A DNA stretch of 6,832 bases from Thermoanaerobaculales bacterium (GTDB lineage: Bacteria; Acidobacteriota; Thermoanaerobaculia; Thermoanaerobaculales; Sulfomarinibacteraceae): positions 1 through 6,832 of the forward strand of contig JAOZUP010000222.1 of assembly GCA_029938595.1 (NCBI GenBank), read 5' to 3'. The first letter of the stretch is position 1. Each line of letters opens with the position of its first letter. Below are positions 1 through 6,531 of the stretch, in pieces. Under the pieces are notes generated by a model. That model worked only from the letters and a program-made list of their open reading frames with translations. It was not told the DNA's origin and did not search any database. The position numbers were made by a program, and so were the translations under genes.

Positions 1-327
1 TACGGCTTTCAGGTGGAGAGTTCGGTGAGTGCGCTGAACGAGCTCGACCTGTCGTGCGAGAACATCGTCATCACCAGCGGGAGTGTTCGGGTCGGACTCA
101 GGTGGGAGTACGTGGGCGACCAGATCGGCATCGCATATGACCTCGACGGAATCACGCTTCTGACGAACACCGTATTCTCGTCGCCTCTCGGGGGTTGGTG
201 GCTCGCGGAGGATCTGGCTGTCGCCGGCGACTGGATCCTACGACTCGAGATCGAGACCGATATCGCAGGCACCCTGTTCGCGGACGGCTTCGAACGGGGC
301 GACTCGAGCTGCTGGCAGGCCCCGTAA
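1..327 (+). CDS. Secreted beta-rich protein with DGFE-type C-terminal tail, 3' end only
   Basis: The reading frame is open from the first base, so the start lies upstream; 108 residues and the TAA stop are visible. I do not recognise a named family. The visible part is rich in alternating hydrophobic residues, with beta-strand-like stretches around ENIVITSGSVRVGLRW (about residues 20-35), AYDLDG (about 46-51) and GDWILRLEI (about 77-85), which suggests a compact beta-sandwich at the end of a secreted protein. The last 18 residues form a tail, LFADGFERGDSSCWQAP-like, with D95-G-F-E and W105 as key residues. The same tail ends the next gene and the gene at the right edge of the window. Two cysteines (in LSCEN and SSCW) could form a disulfide if the protein is exported. 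A ribosome-binding site for the next gene follows the stop within 4 nt, so the two are probably co-transcribed. The coding call is secure; the function is unknown. Confidence 0.82.
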   Translation, partial: YGFQVESSVSALNELDLSCENIVITSGSVRVGLRWEYVGDQIGIAYDLDGITLLTNTVFSSPLGGWWLAEDLAVAGDWILRLEIETDIAGTLFADGFERGDSSCWQAP

Positions 328-330
328 CAA

Positions 331-337
331 AGGGAGG
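331..337 (+). promoter_or_regulatory. Ribosome-binding site AGGGAGG fixing a GTG start
   Basis: AGGGAGG lies 6 nt before the GTG at 344. It supports that GTG as the start of the beta-helix gene, because the signal peptide begins right there (basic residues, then a hydrophobic core). Confidence 0.75.
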
Positions 338-343
338 TCGGCG

Positions 344-1612
344 GTGAGGTCATTTTGTGGGCTGAATCGAGTCCTGCCGATTACCATCGGCCTGGCCATG
401 TTCCTCATAGGGGCGGCGCCGCTGCTGCCGGAGATCTCGGCGGCACAGTGCCCTGCGCTTCCGCCGGCTGAAGGACCCACGGTGGTCGTCAACACCGAAG
501 GCGAGCTCCGCAATCTAGCTTTCACCACACCCACCGGAACCACGATCATCATCGCGTCCGGCATCTACAACATGTCCGACTACATCCACGTGGCCAACGA
601 CGGCGTGACCCTCCGCGGTCAGACAGGAAACCGTGCCGATGTCATCCTCGATTTCGGCGGCATGACAACCGGCCATGAGGGAATCCACGTTTATGGCGAC
701 GACGTCACAATTGCCGACCTGACGATCCGAAACTCGGCGATCTGCGGCGTCAGCATCCAGGGCGTGGATCGGCCCGTGCTCTACAACCTCCACATTATCG
801 ACATCAACGACCAGCTGGTGAAGGTAAACCCCGTCGGCGATGGAAGCGATGGCGGGCTCCTCGCCTGCTCGCGGCTCGAGTACACGACTGCCGCGCCCGA
901 CACCTACACCAACGGCATCAGCGCACACAACGCCCACAACTGGGTGGTGCGTGACAACGAGTGGTATCGCATTCGCACTCCAACCGATGACCCTGTGCCG
1001 ACGATTCTCTTTTGGAGCGCCTCGTCCGGCACGGTGGTGGAGCGCAACCTCCTCGTCGACTGCTACCAGGGAATCTCGTTCGGAAACGCGAGCCACGGTT
1101 CCGGGGACCATGTGGGTGGAGTGGTCAGGAACAACATGATCATTGCTCGGCTTCCCCACGACGTCGCGATCGAAATGGTCCATGCCGACGATTGGCTCGT
1201 CACGCACAACACGGCTCTTCTGCTCAATCCAGGTGGTGGATTGACTTGGGGCATGGAAGCCCGGTTCTCCGACAGCGATGGGGTCTTCTCCTACAATCTC
1301 ACAAACATGAATATCTGGGCCGACCGGGACAGCGCCGCAGGTGTGCTCACCGGCAACCTGACCAGCGCGGAACAGTCGTGGTTTGTGGATCCCTCGTCGG
1401 AGGACCTGCACCTGGTGGCGTCGGCCACCCAGGCCATCAACCAGGCGATCAGCACACCCCAGGTCAATGACGACTTCGACGGCCAAACGAGACCGGTGGG
1501 CCCCGATCCAGATATCGGCGCTGATGAGTTCATTCCGGGGCTGGTATTCACCGACGGGTTCGAAAACGGCGACACTTCTGCGTGGAGTGTTTGTGTAGGC
1601 TGCCCCCCATAG
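344..1612 (+). CDS. Secreted right-handed beta-helix protein, choice-of-anchor Q-like, with DGFE tail
   Basis: This 422-residue protein starts at GTG behind a good ribosome-binding site. Residues 1-34 are a Sec signal peptide: R2/R9, a hydrophobic core at about 10-29, and a probable cut after ISAA (34/35). Residues about 60-350 look like a right-handed parallel beta-helix. The first rungs have the classic form, GTTIIIASGIY (65-75) followed by DGVTLRGQTG (86-95) and VILDF. Further turns are rich in xNxx ladders (VVRDN, VVERNLLVDC, VVRNNMII, WLVTHNTALLLN). The region FVDPSSEDLHL (347-357) through DDFDGQTRP (376-384) to DIGADEF (390-396) matches the usual end of beta-helix proteins annotated with a choice-of-anchor Q domain. 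Residues 404-415 (DGFENGDTSAWS) are the shared tail, followed by a Cys-containing end. Such folds often bind or cleave acidic polysaccharides, but I see no catalytic set I can assign, so enzyme activity is unproven. The gene lies 16 nt after the upstream gene, which suggests an operon. Confidence 0.9.
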   Translation: MRSFCGLNRVLPITIGLAMFLIGAAPLLPEISAAQCPALPPAEGPTVVVNTEGELRNLAFTTPTGTTIIIASGIYNMSDYIHVANDGVTLRGQTGNRADVILDFGGMTTGHEGIHVYGDDVTIADLTIRNSAICGVSIQGVDRPVLYNLHIIDINDQLVKVNPVGDGSDGGLLACSRLEYTTAAPDTYTNGISAHNAHNWVVRDNEWYRIRTPTDDPVPTILFWSASSGTVVERNLLVDCYQGISFGNASHGSGDHVGGVVRNNMIIARLPHDVAIEMVHADDWLVTHNTALLLNPGGGLTWGMEARFSDSDGVFSYNLTNMNIWADRDSAAGVLTGNLTSAEQSWFVDPSSEDLHLVASATQAINQAISTPQVNDDFDGQTRPVGPDPDIGADEFIPGLVFTDGFENGDTSAWSVCVGCPP

Positions 1613-1662
1613 TGTGTCAATCGGCAACATCACCCAATAAGGTGCCACCAATCTATCTCGAC

Positions 1663-1679
1663 CCAAACCGGCGGTTTGG
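1663..1679. repeat. Perfect inverted repeat, candidate operator or weak terminator
   Basis: CCAAACCG-G-CGGTTTGG has 8-bp perfect arms around a single central base. It lies 50 nt after the beta-helix stop and 21 nt before the next ribosome-binding site. As RNA it could fold as a 6-bp stem with a 5-nt loop, but no T-run follows, so an intrinsic terminator is doubtful. The compact symmetric form fits a dimeric-regulator operator for the downstream gene equally well. The structure is seen directly; the role is inferred. Confidence 0.45.
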
Positions 1680-1700
1680 CAGTCCGTATTTCTCGAATCA

Positions 1701-1707
1701 AAGGTGG
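1701..1707 (+). promoter_or_regulatory. Ribosome-binding site AAGGTGG choosing ATG 1713
   Basis: AAGGTGG ends 5 nt before ATG 1713. The alternative GTG at 1704 lies inside this motif and would have no ribosome-binding site of its own, so 1713 is the better start. Confidence 0.6.
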
Positions 1708-1712
1708 CGCCC

Positions 1713-2057
1713 ATGCGCGAGTCGATCCCGATCACCCTCGTTGCCGCTGCCCTGACTCTCACCCTGGGCCTGCCGGGGGCCTTGATTGTCAATGAGGATT
1801 CCGACAAATCGGACCTCGCGGCTGACTTACGAGCCACGGAGGAAGCCTTCGCCCGCACCATGGCAGACCGAGACCACCGGGCCTTCTTGTCCTTCCTTGC
1901 GGAGGAGACCGTTCTCTTCGGGCGAACCGGTGAAATCCGCGGCAGGGAGGCTGTGGCGGCGGCTTGGAGACCACTCTATGAAGGGCCTGAGGTGCCATGT
2001 TCCAAATCGTCGGATTGTGCATGGGTGGCGCCTTGGCTCACGATGCAACATTCTTAA
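1713..2057 (+). CDS. Truncated DUF4440/SnoaL-like (NTF2-fold) exported protein, probable gene remnant
   Basis: This is a 114-residue protein from ATG 1713. Residues 1-24 are hydrophobic after R2 and look like a signal peptide (LVAAALTLTLGLPGA), with no lipobox cysteine. Residues 37-92 match the first part of the DUF4440/SnoaL-like NTF2 fold: ATEEAFARTMADRD (helix 1), FLSFLAEETVLFG (helix 2 and first strand), then GEIRGREAVAAAWRPLYEGPE. Full-length members go on with several more strands, usually of the form PxSWxP..., SGxLxxxxG and a WRxxxDxG-like end, for roughly 60-80 more residues. Here only a vague resemblance continues (VPCSKSSDCAWVAP) and then a stop. The protein lacks most of the beta-sheet that lines the fold's pocket and is unlikely to fold normally. 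The family includes enzymes and small-ligand binders, so no activity can be assigned. The gene converges on the large minus-strand gene, 59 nt away, which may mark a rearrangement. It could also be a genuinely short gene, but I think decay is more likely. Confidence 0.62.
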   Translation: MRESIPITLVAAALTLTLGLPGALIVNEDSDKSDLAADLRATEEAFARTMADRDHRAFLSFLAEETVLFGRTGEIRGREAVAAAWRPLYEGPEVPCSKSSDCAWVAPWLTMQHS

Positions 2058-2092
2058 CGTGGCATCCATCCATCCAATGCAAGACACCCATC

Positions 2093-2119
2093 TGAGGTAT
2101 CCACTGAGCTCAGACCTCA
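2093..2119. repeat. Inverted-repeat structure between convergent genes
   Basis: The gap between the two convergent stop codons holds a perfect 10-bp palindrome, CTGAGCTCAG (2104-2113). It is enclosed by TGAGGT (2093-2098) and its complement ACCTCA (2114-2119), the latter overlapping the TGA of the large gene. It may help end transcription from either side, but no T-run is present and the stem is imperfect. The call is weak. Confidence 0.25.
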
Positions 2120-5100
2120 AGGTTCCTGGAATTCGTTGACGTAGGCAGAGTAGATCGTATTCGGCGTCTTGCCACGAGACAGGATCCAGAAACCCGTTTG
2201 CCTGATCCATGATCGGTGATTGATACTGCGGGCGGAAAGCTTACCCAGCCCGGCAACCTGATCCTTTACAACGTCCATCTCGCGGAACAGATTTTCTAGC
2301 TTTGTCACAACCGCCGTGGAATCAGCCTGGTGACTTTGCAACATGGCGTTCAGGACATGCCGGTAGTCGGTGGTGTAATCCGAAAACCTGATGTCGGGCT
2401 GATCATCAGGGATAGGCCATCCTGTGATCTCAATATCGGCGAGCGGGTCGGTGTTGTCCCGTTGAAGGCGAGAAAAGCCCTGCTCATCAAGCACGCGCAT
2501 ATCGGAGAATTTATCTTGCCAAGCGTCAAACGCGATCTTTTGGTACCGCTTAAACTGGTCGTCCGAGGTTCTAATCTGGTCAATGGCAGCTTTAACCTCA
2601 GCCAGCTTCGTTTCCTGTTCATCTCCCGTCAGCCAGTAGTCTTCGGGCGGTTTTACCATGTGGATCCTCTTCTCCACAATACGGATCGACCGATTCCTAG
2701 CGCGGCCTTCCGGCGTGCTGTTTTCCGCAATAAACCTTTCCAGAGGCTCACCCCGGATCATCGTTATGTTTATCGGAAACTCAACCATTTTCCCCGACTG
2801 TTTGTCGATCCAGTCCTGTCTCCGCCCTTCAATCGATGGCACAAACCAGTCGATCGCAGCGATGGCCCGATCGATCCTGAGTTTTGAATTTAGTTCATCA
2901 TCACCCGAGTTATCGGAGTAACCGTAAACTTCCAGGTCGACCCAGATGTCCTGGTCGACCAGCGATTTCATTCGCGTTTTCAGTTGATCACGAATGGCAA
3001 ATGGTCCCTTGCTATTGCCGTCATACGCAGGATCGGCGTTGCCAATTCCGAAATCGTAGACCACCCAATCAAAAAGGGGCACACCCCCGGCAAAGGTCCT
3101 TCCAGAATCCACTCTTTCCAGCACAAAAGGTGCTTCCATGGATAGGCGCCGTTCTTCGATTCGCAGGGATTGACTTCGATTCCCACTGTCAGAAGGGCTT
3201 TCATTTGGCGCCGCCGGTGATCCAGCACCCACGTCTGGGTCAAATCCCCGCATGCTGCCCATCGTCGTATCGGTGTGCGAGCCATCCTCACCGGGGAATG
3301 GCCAATTGAGATTAGGATGATTGAGGAGGTTTTCGTCGAGCTTTAGCGACTCGTTTAGCAAACCGCCTCTTGTAGTATTACTCATGCCAGCTGCAGGTCC
3401 AGATTTCATCTGACTTGGGAAAGACATACCTGAACCGGTTCCGGCAATGCCCCCAACACTCCCTGGCAATCCTCCAACCGAGGGTACTCCAGCCGCGGCC
3501 ATGCCCGCTTGGGCAGCGATTTCAGCCAATTTGCCCACGGCTTTCTGCTTGATGGCCTCGATCTCATTGGCCAGCTTGCCGGCTGTTGTTGCCAGCTCCG
3601 AACTCTCGTCAATGGAAGCTCGAAGGGTGCTGGCGGTCTCCTGCAGCCCCGACATGTCCCGGAATAGATCGGACTGCGCCGCGGAGAAAATTGCAGTCAA
3701 TCCAGAAGGTGTGGGGAGCGCTTGTGCCTGCTGCATGCCGACCATGGACGGGCCAAACTGACCAGGGGTGGGGGTGGCGCCGGAGACATGATTTCCAGCT
3801 ACAATTGGGCCAATGTCGGGCGCCTGCATCGGGATCGGGGACTCCTGCCAATCCCAAAAGCGGGTCATATCGATCTTTTCACTCGCATTAAATCGGCCTA
3901 GCACAGCTTCGGCAAACAGCCCGTCGGACGGCACCGGGACAAGGTCTTCCTGAACTGCCAACGAATCGGAACTCAAGTGCCGCTCACGCCACGAGTTCCA
4001 AGCCTCATCCTGGGCGGAGTCCGACGGGTGGTATTTCAGTACCAAGTAGTTGCCGAAAAAAGTAATCGGGTCCACATCGACAACTTCTAGCAATGGATCT
4101 CCCCGGAATTCATAACTGCCGAGGATGGTTGCCAACTGTTGTTGTGTCAGCGTGGCCCAAATTGCCTGCGAAAGCGGCAGCGCGTGTTCCTGCAGATAGT
4201 CGATGGTGTTTGGATCCATGGACTCAGAACGAGCCGTGACGATCAGCTGCTGTAACCGGGAGGGTTCGGTGGAATCCGGTTGCAGCGAGCCGGACAATCC
4301 ACTCTTGAAGTGGACTACATTCGAACCAGACATAGTGTCGCGTGGCGCTATCACTAGGAAGAGTTCGATATGCTGGGCCAAGTCACCGCGGTAGTTTGCA
4401 TAGTCAACCTTCAGCGAGACCACGTCGCTCAATGCCAGCGGCTCTTCCAACTTTCGCGCACCTGGGCTGGCGGTGAATTCCACTTCGGTTTTGCCGCCTG
4501 CCCGATCCTCGACAATGATGGTCACTTCGCCCCCGATCATTGGTGAGGTCTTGATTGCTATCGACTTCAGGAAAAGGTTGCCGTCCGTCTGGTAGGTGAT
4601 ACCTTTCGCGCGGAACGTGTTGGCTTCCTCCAAGACGATATCGTTGATGAAACTGGCGAGGGAATTGCGCACGCTGTTGTCAGCAACGGCATTGATCAAT
4701 GTGTGCTTGAACTGCGCGATAACGGATGGGTCTCGGAAATCGATCGTCTGAATGGGCACGAAGATAACCCGGTCAGTTCGATTCAGACGCACCTCCGTCC
4801 GATAAATCTGAACGACCTCGTAGTACTGGATCGTCAACGCATGCGAGTGGTTGTAGTTGGTCAATATTCGGGTTCGAATTTCCTCTCTCTCTGATGTCTG
4901 GGATTCTGTGACCAGGGAAGCTCGGCGAGATCTCACGGCGGTTGAGGCCTGTCGTGTGTTGCTCTGAATTTCCTGAACCATCTCCGCGGCGAGGTCTCGT
5001 TCGCCACTGCTGGAGGCAACCGTAACGGTCGATCCTGATGTTGACCCGTAGCTCGAATTGGTGCTACCGATTGGGACGAGGAGACCAATGAGGCCGCCGC

Positions 5101-6046
5101 CATTCGAATAGCCGTCAGCGAAGGACTCGCTTTCAGTCGTTTGCTTGGACCGACCGTGAGTCATCTCTCGGGCTGTCAGGGATTGGATCTCCGAGGTAGC
5201 GCGCGTTTGTGCGAGCTCAGCCTGTATTTGGTCCCGTTCAGCAATGTTCTCCGTAGCAGCTGTCGCAACGCGCCGAGACCAATCGATGACTGCTATCTTC
5301 GTGCTTTCACCGGGCGCAAGGGCCACGCTGGACAACAGTTGTCCTAGCGAGAGCCCTTGTGGTTTCCAGGACTGTTCAAATACGAGTAATGCACCCGTGG
5401 CCGGAGCCAAGAATCTATCGTCGCCCAGGCGCAGAGAGCGAATATCCAGCGGCGCAGAACCAGCGAGTTCGCGAAGTTCCATGTTTGAATCGCGCTCGAT
5501 CTGGTCAATAAACACACGCTCGAAACGGAATGACTCTGTGGCATAGCGCCGTGCAACGGGCACGAGTTCCTCCGGAGCTTGGGTGTCTGGCGATTCATCA
5601 GGGCCGATAGAGAAAGCTTGGTTCAGGATTTGCCTGGCCGCATGAAACGGCGGCCACCTACCAAGATCGCGAACGGTTTCGACGTCGAACGCCCGCTCTA
5701 TAGCTTCACGGTTCGCTGGGCCAATCTCACGAAGTATCTCGATACTTGAATAGGCTGCCTCAGAGGGTGACTTGCCGAGCTGGCCGGAGTCAATGATATC
5801 ACCAGGGATGGCCCCTAAGTGGTCATAGATAGACGCTTTCCCCTCTGTCTCTAGCGCTAGTCTGTACGCTGATGAAAACAGGTGAGAGGATCCCAGATCG
5901 AACACGGTTCTGATCGAAAGGTCGTTTAGGACGGCCGCTGCCTCAGTGTCGATTCCCAAAAGTGCCTCAGTAGAGCTTTTGAGGATTACCTCCGCGCTTT
6001 CGCTTTCGTACTGTCCCTTAACCAATGCAGCAACTGACGAACTCAT
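2117..6046 (-). CDS. Very large multidomain protein with OmpA-like domain, no signal peptide, cysteine-free
   Basis: 1309 residues from the ATG at 6046, chosen because GGAGGG lies 5 nt upstream; an in-frame ATG 28 codons earlier lacks such a site. Order of parts: two similar helical modules (31-65, 109-143); a beta-rich region with LAPGESTKIAVIDWSRR (243-259); charged helices (about 258-305, 351-395) around a Gly/Ser-rich tip with GGGLIGLLVPIG (316-327); NYNHSHALTIQYYEVVQIY (397-415); a strand-rich region (480-570); a helical region ending GNYLVLKYH (665-673); a coiled coil (795-845); a Gly/Ser/Pro linker (846-960); an OmpA-like domain (about 985-1130); helices to the end (1131-1309). The OmpA-like call rests on DFGIGNA (998-1004), GYSDNSGDDELNSKLRIDRA (1042-1061) and RARNRSIRI (1115-1123). 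It keeps the Asp and Arg that bind peptidoglycan diaminopimelate in known OmpA domains. There is no Sec signal, no convincing membrane span and no cysteine. I recall large uncharacterised bacterial proteins with the same central signatures, but no established function. Export by a dedicated system, or a cell-envelope or toxin-like role, is inference only. Confidence 0.9.
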   Translation of the reverse strand: MSSSVAALVKGQYESESAEVILKSSTEALLGIDTEAAAVLNDLSIRTVFDLGSSHLFSSAYRLALETEGKASIYDHLGAIPGDIIDSGQLGKSPSEAAYSSIEILREIGPANREAIERAFDVETVRDLGRWPPFHAARQILNQAFSIGPDESPDTQAPEELVPVARRYATESFRFERVFIDQIERDSNMELRELAGSAPLDIRSLRLGDDRFLAPATGALLVFEQSWKPQGLSLGQLLSSVALAPGESTKIAVIDWSRRVATAATENIAERDQIQAELAQTRATSEIQSLTAREMTHGRSKQTTESESFADGYSNGGGLIGLLVPIGSTNSSYGSTSGSTVTVASSSGERDLAAEMVQEIQSNTRQASTAVRSRRASLVTESQTSEREEIRTRILTNYNHSHALTIQYYEVVQIYRTEVRLNRTDRVIFVPIQTIDFRDPSVIAQFKHTLINAVADNSVRNSLASFINDIVLEEANTFRAKGITYQTDGNLFLKSIAIKTSPMIGGEVTIIVEDRAGGKTEVEFTASPGARKLEEPLALSDVVSLKVDYANYRGDLAQHIELFLVIAPRDTMSGSNVVHFKSGLSGSLQPDSTEPSRLQQLIVTARSESMDPNTIDYLQEHALPLSQAIWATLTQQQLATILGSYEFRGDPLLEVVDVDPITFFGNYLVLKYHPSDSAQDEAWNSWRERHLSSDSLAVQEDLVPVPSDGLFAEAVLGRFNASEKIDMTRFWDWQESPIPMQAPDIGPIVAGNHVSGATPTPGQFGPSMVGMQQAQALPTPSGLTAIFSAAQSDLFRDMSGLQETASTLRASIDESSELATTAGKLANEIEAIKQKAVGKLAEIAAQAGMAAAGVPSVGGLPGSVGGIAGTGSGMSFPSQMKSGPAAGMSNTTRGGLLNESLKLDENLLNHPNLNWPFPGEDGSHTDTTMGSMRGFDPDVGAGSPAAPNESPSDSGNRSQSLRIEERRLSMEAPFVLERVDSGRTFAGGVPLFDWVVYDFGIGNADPAYDGNSKGPFAIRDQLKTRMKSLVDQDIWVDLEVYGYSDNSGDDELNSKLRIDRAIAAIDWFVPSIEGRRQDWIDKQSGKMVEFPINITMIRGEPLERFIAENSTPEGRARNRSIRIVEKRIHMVKPPEDYWLTGDEQETKLAEVKAAIDQIRTSDDQFKRYQKIAFDAWQDKFSDMRVLDEQGFSRLQRDNTDPLADIEITGWPIPDDQPDIRFSDYTTDYRHVLNAMLQSHQADSTAVVTKLENLFREMDVVKDQVAGLGKLSARSINHRSWIRQTGFWILSRGKTPNTIYSAYVNEFQEP
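5618..5956 (-). repeat. Duplicated helical module inside the large protein
   Basis: Residues 31-65 and 109-143 align with one gap: G-x(6)-A, then [IV]-x-TV-x-DLG (IRTVFDLG and VETVRDLG), then x(4)-F-x-x-A. The pattern resembles short helix-hairpin-type units with the form 'GI.TV.DL'. The similarity is seen in the protein; the DNA is too diverged to count as a recent duplication. Confidence 0.5.
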
Positions 6047-6425
6047 TTTTGCCCTCCATCCCTCGATCATTGATTTAGTCAGTATTGGAAATGTGCGTGA
6101 ATATTTCCATTTTCTTGAACGTCTCTTCAATGTGCCTTCTGCGAGTACGCCCGATTCATCAACTGGTCTCGCTGAACGTCGAGTGCGGACCTCCTGTGGA
6201 TTTTTTAGGTCGACTCGCTGGCCATGCCGTCGCGTTTTTTACCGCACCCTGATGGTAGTTCTGCGGCCGGTGCACGGTTATCGGTGCCAGACTCTTCGGT
6301 CCAAGATCCTCCCGGAGTAAATTCTCATCTGGAACAACGTGCCCCTTTCGAGAGGTCAGGGCGTGGTTTCTGTCAAAAAGGAAGATCTTCGACTCCTTGG
6401 ACCCTCCCCATTTCGGCATTGAAAT
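6047..6425. other. Non-coding leader upstream of the large gene
   Basis: I see no convincing gene in this stretch on either strand. The open frames are short, overlap one another and resemble no family I know. It holds an interrupted stem-loop at 6180-6217 (outer CGAGT/ACTCG, inner GACCT/AGGTC, 14-nt loop) and the ribosome-binding site next to 6046. If the promoter candidate at 6426-6453 is real, this is an mRNA leader of about 370 nt, long enough for regulation. Confidence 0.4.
6052..6057 (-). promoter_or_regulatory. Ribosome-binding site GGAGGG of the large gene
   Basis: On the minus strand GGAGGG ends 5 nt before ATG 6046. It decides the start in favour of the protein beginning MSSSVAALVKG rather than the longer in-frame opening at 6130. 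Confidence 0.75.
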
Positions 6426-6453
6426 TTCATATCACGCTTGTTCCATTGTTCAA
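6426..6453 (-). promoter_or_regulatory. Candidate sigma70-type promoter for the large gene
   Basis: On the minus strand, TTGAAC (6448-6453) and TATGAA (6426-6431) are separated by 16 nt. A TG one base before the -10 hexamer (TGATATGAA) fits an extended -10 element. Each hexamer matches consensus at four of six positions. The region is distinctly AT-rich. A 10-bp palindrome, TGAAATTTCA (6420-6429), overlaps the -10 and could be an operator. A perfect TATAAT (6453-6458, minus strand) lies just upstream, but I see no -35 for it. Weak by sequence alone. Confidence 0.3.
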
Positions 6454-6531
6454 TTATACATGATTACATGGGTGCCGCGCGACCTTCTCTTCAAGCCCTC
6501 GAACTGCTGCCGATTCCGACCGCAATTCAAC

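Noticed and set aside
1676..1712. TTGGCA at 1676-1681 as a -35 box for the DUF4440 gene.
   Set aside because: No acceptable -10 hexamer lies 16-18 nt downstream, and the start would fall on top of the ribosome-binding site.
515..1861. A long minus-strand open frame of 448 codons opposite the beta-helix gene.
   Set aside because: Its protein is Val/Asp/Arg-rich without domains, and it mirrors the third-position bias of the high-GC beta-helix gene, which has a signal peptide, a ribosome-binding site and family motifs. It is an antisense shadow.
1990..2140. Restoring the DUF4440 domain by a single frameshift.
   Set aside because: One alternative frame gives a short GGALAHDAT stretch that faintly resembles the family, but none continues with the expected WR...D.G end. 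A simple one-base frameshift does not explain the loss.
2117..6046. Identification of the large protein as a Tc-toxin A or similar insecticidal toxin component.
   Set aside because: The helical N-terminus and hairpin are only loosely reminiscent. I see no specific TcA motif, and an OmpA-like domain is not part of that family.
6047..6130. A 28-residue N-terminal extension of the large protein (start at 6130).
   Set aside because: The extension is basic but not a signal peptide and has no ribosome-binding site, while GGAGGG sits ideally before the ATG at 6046.
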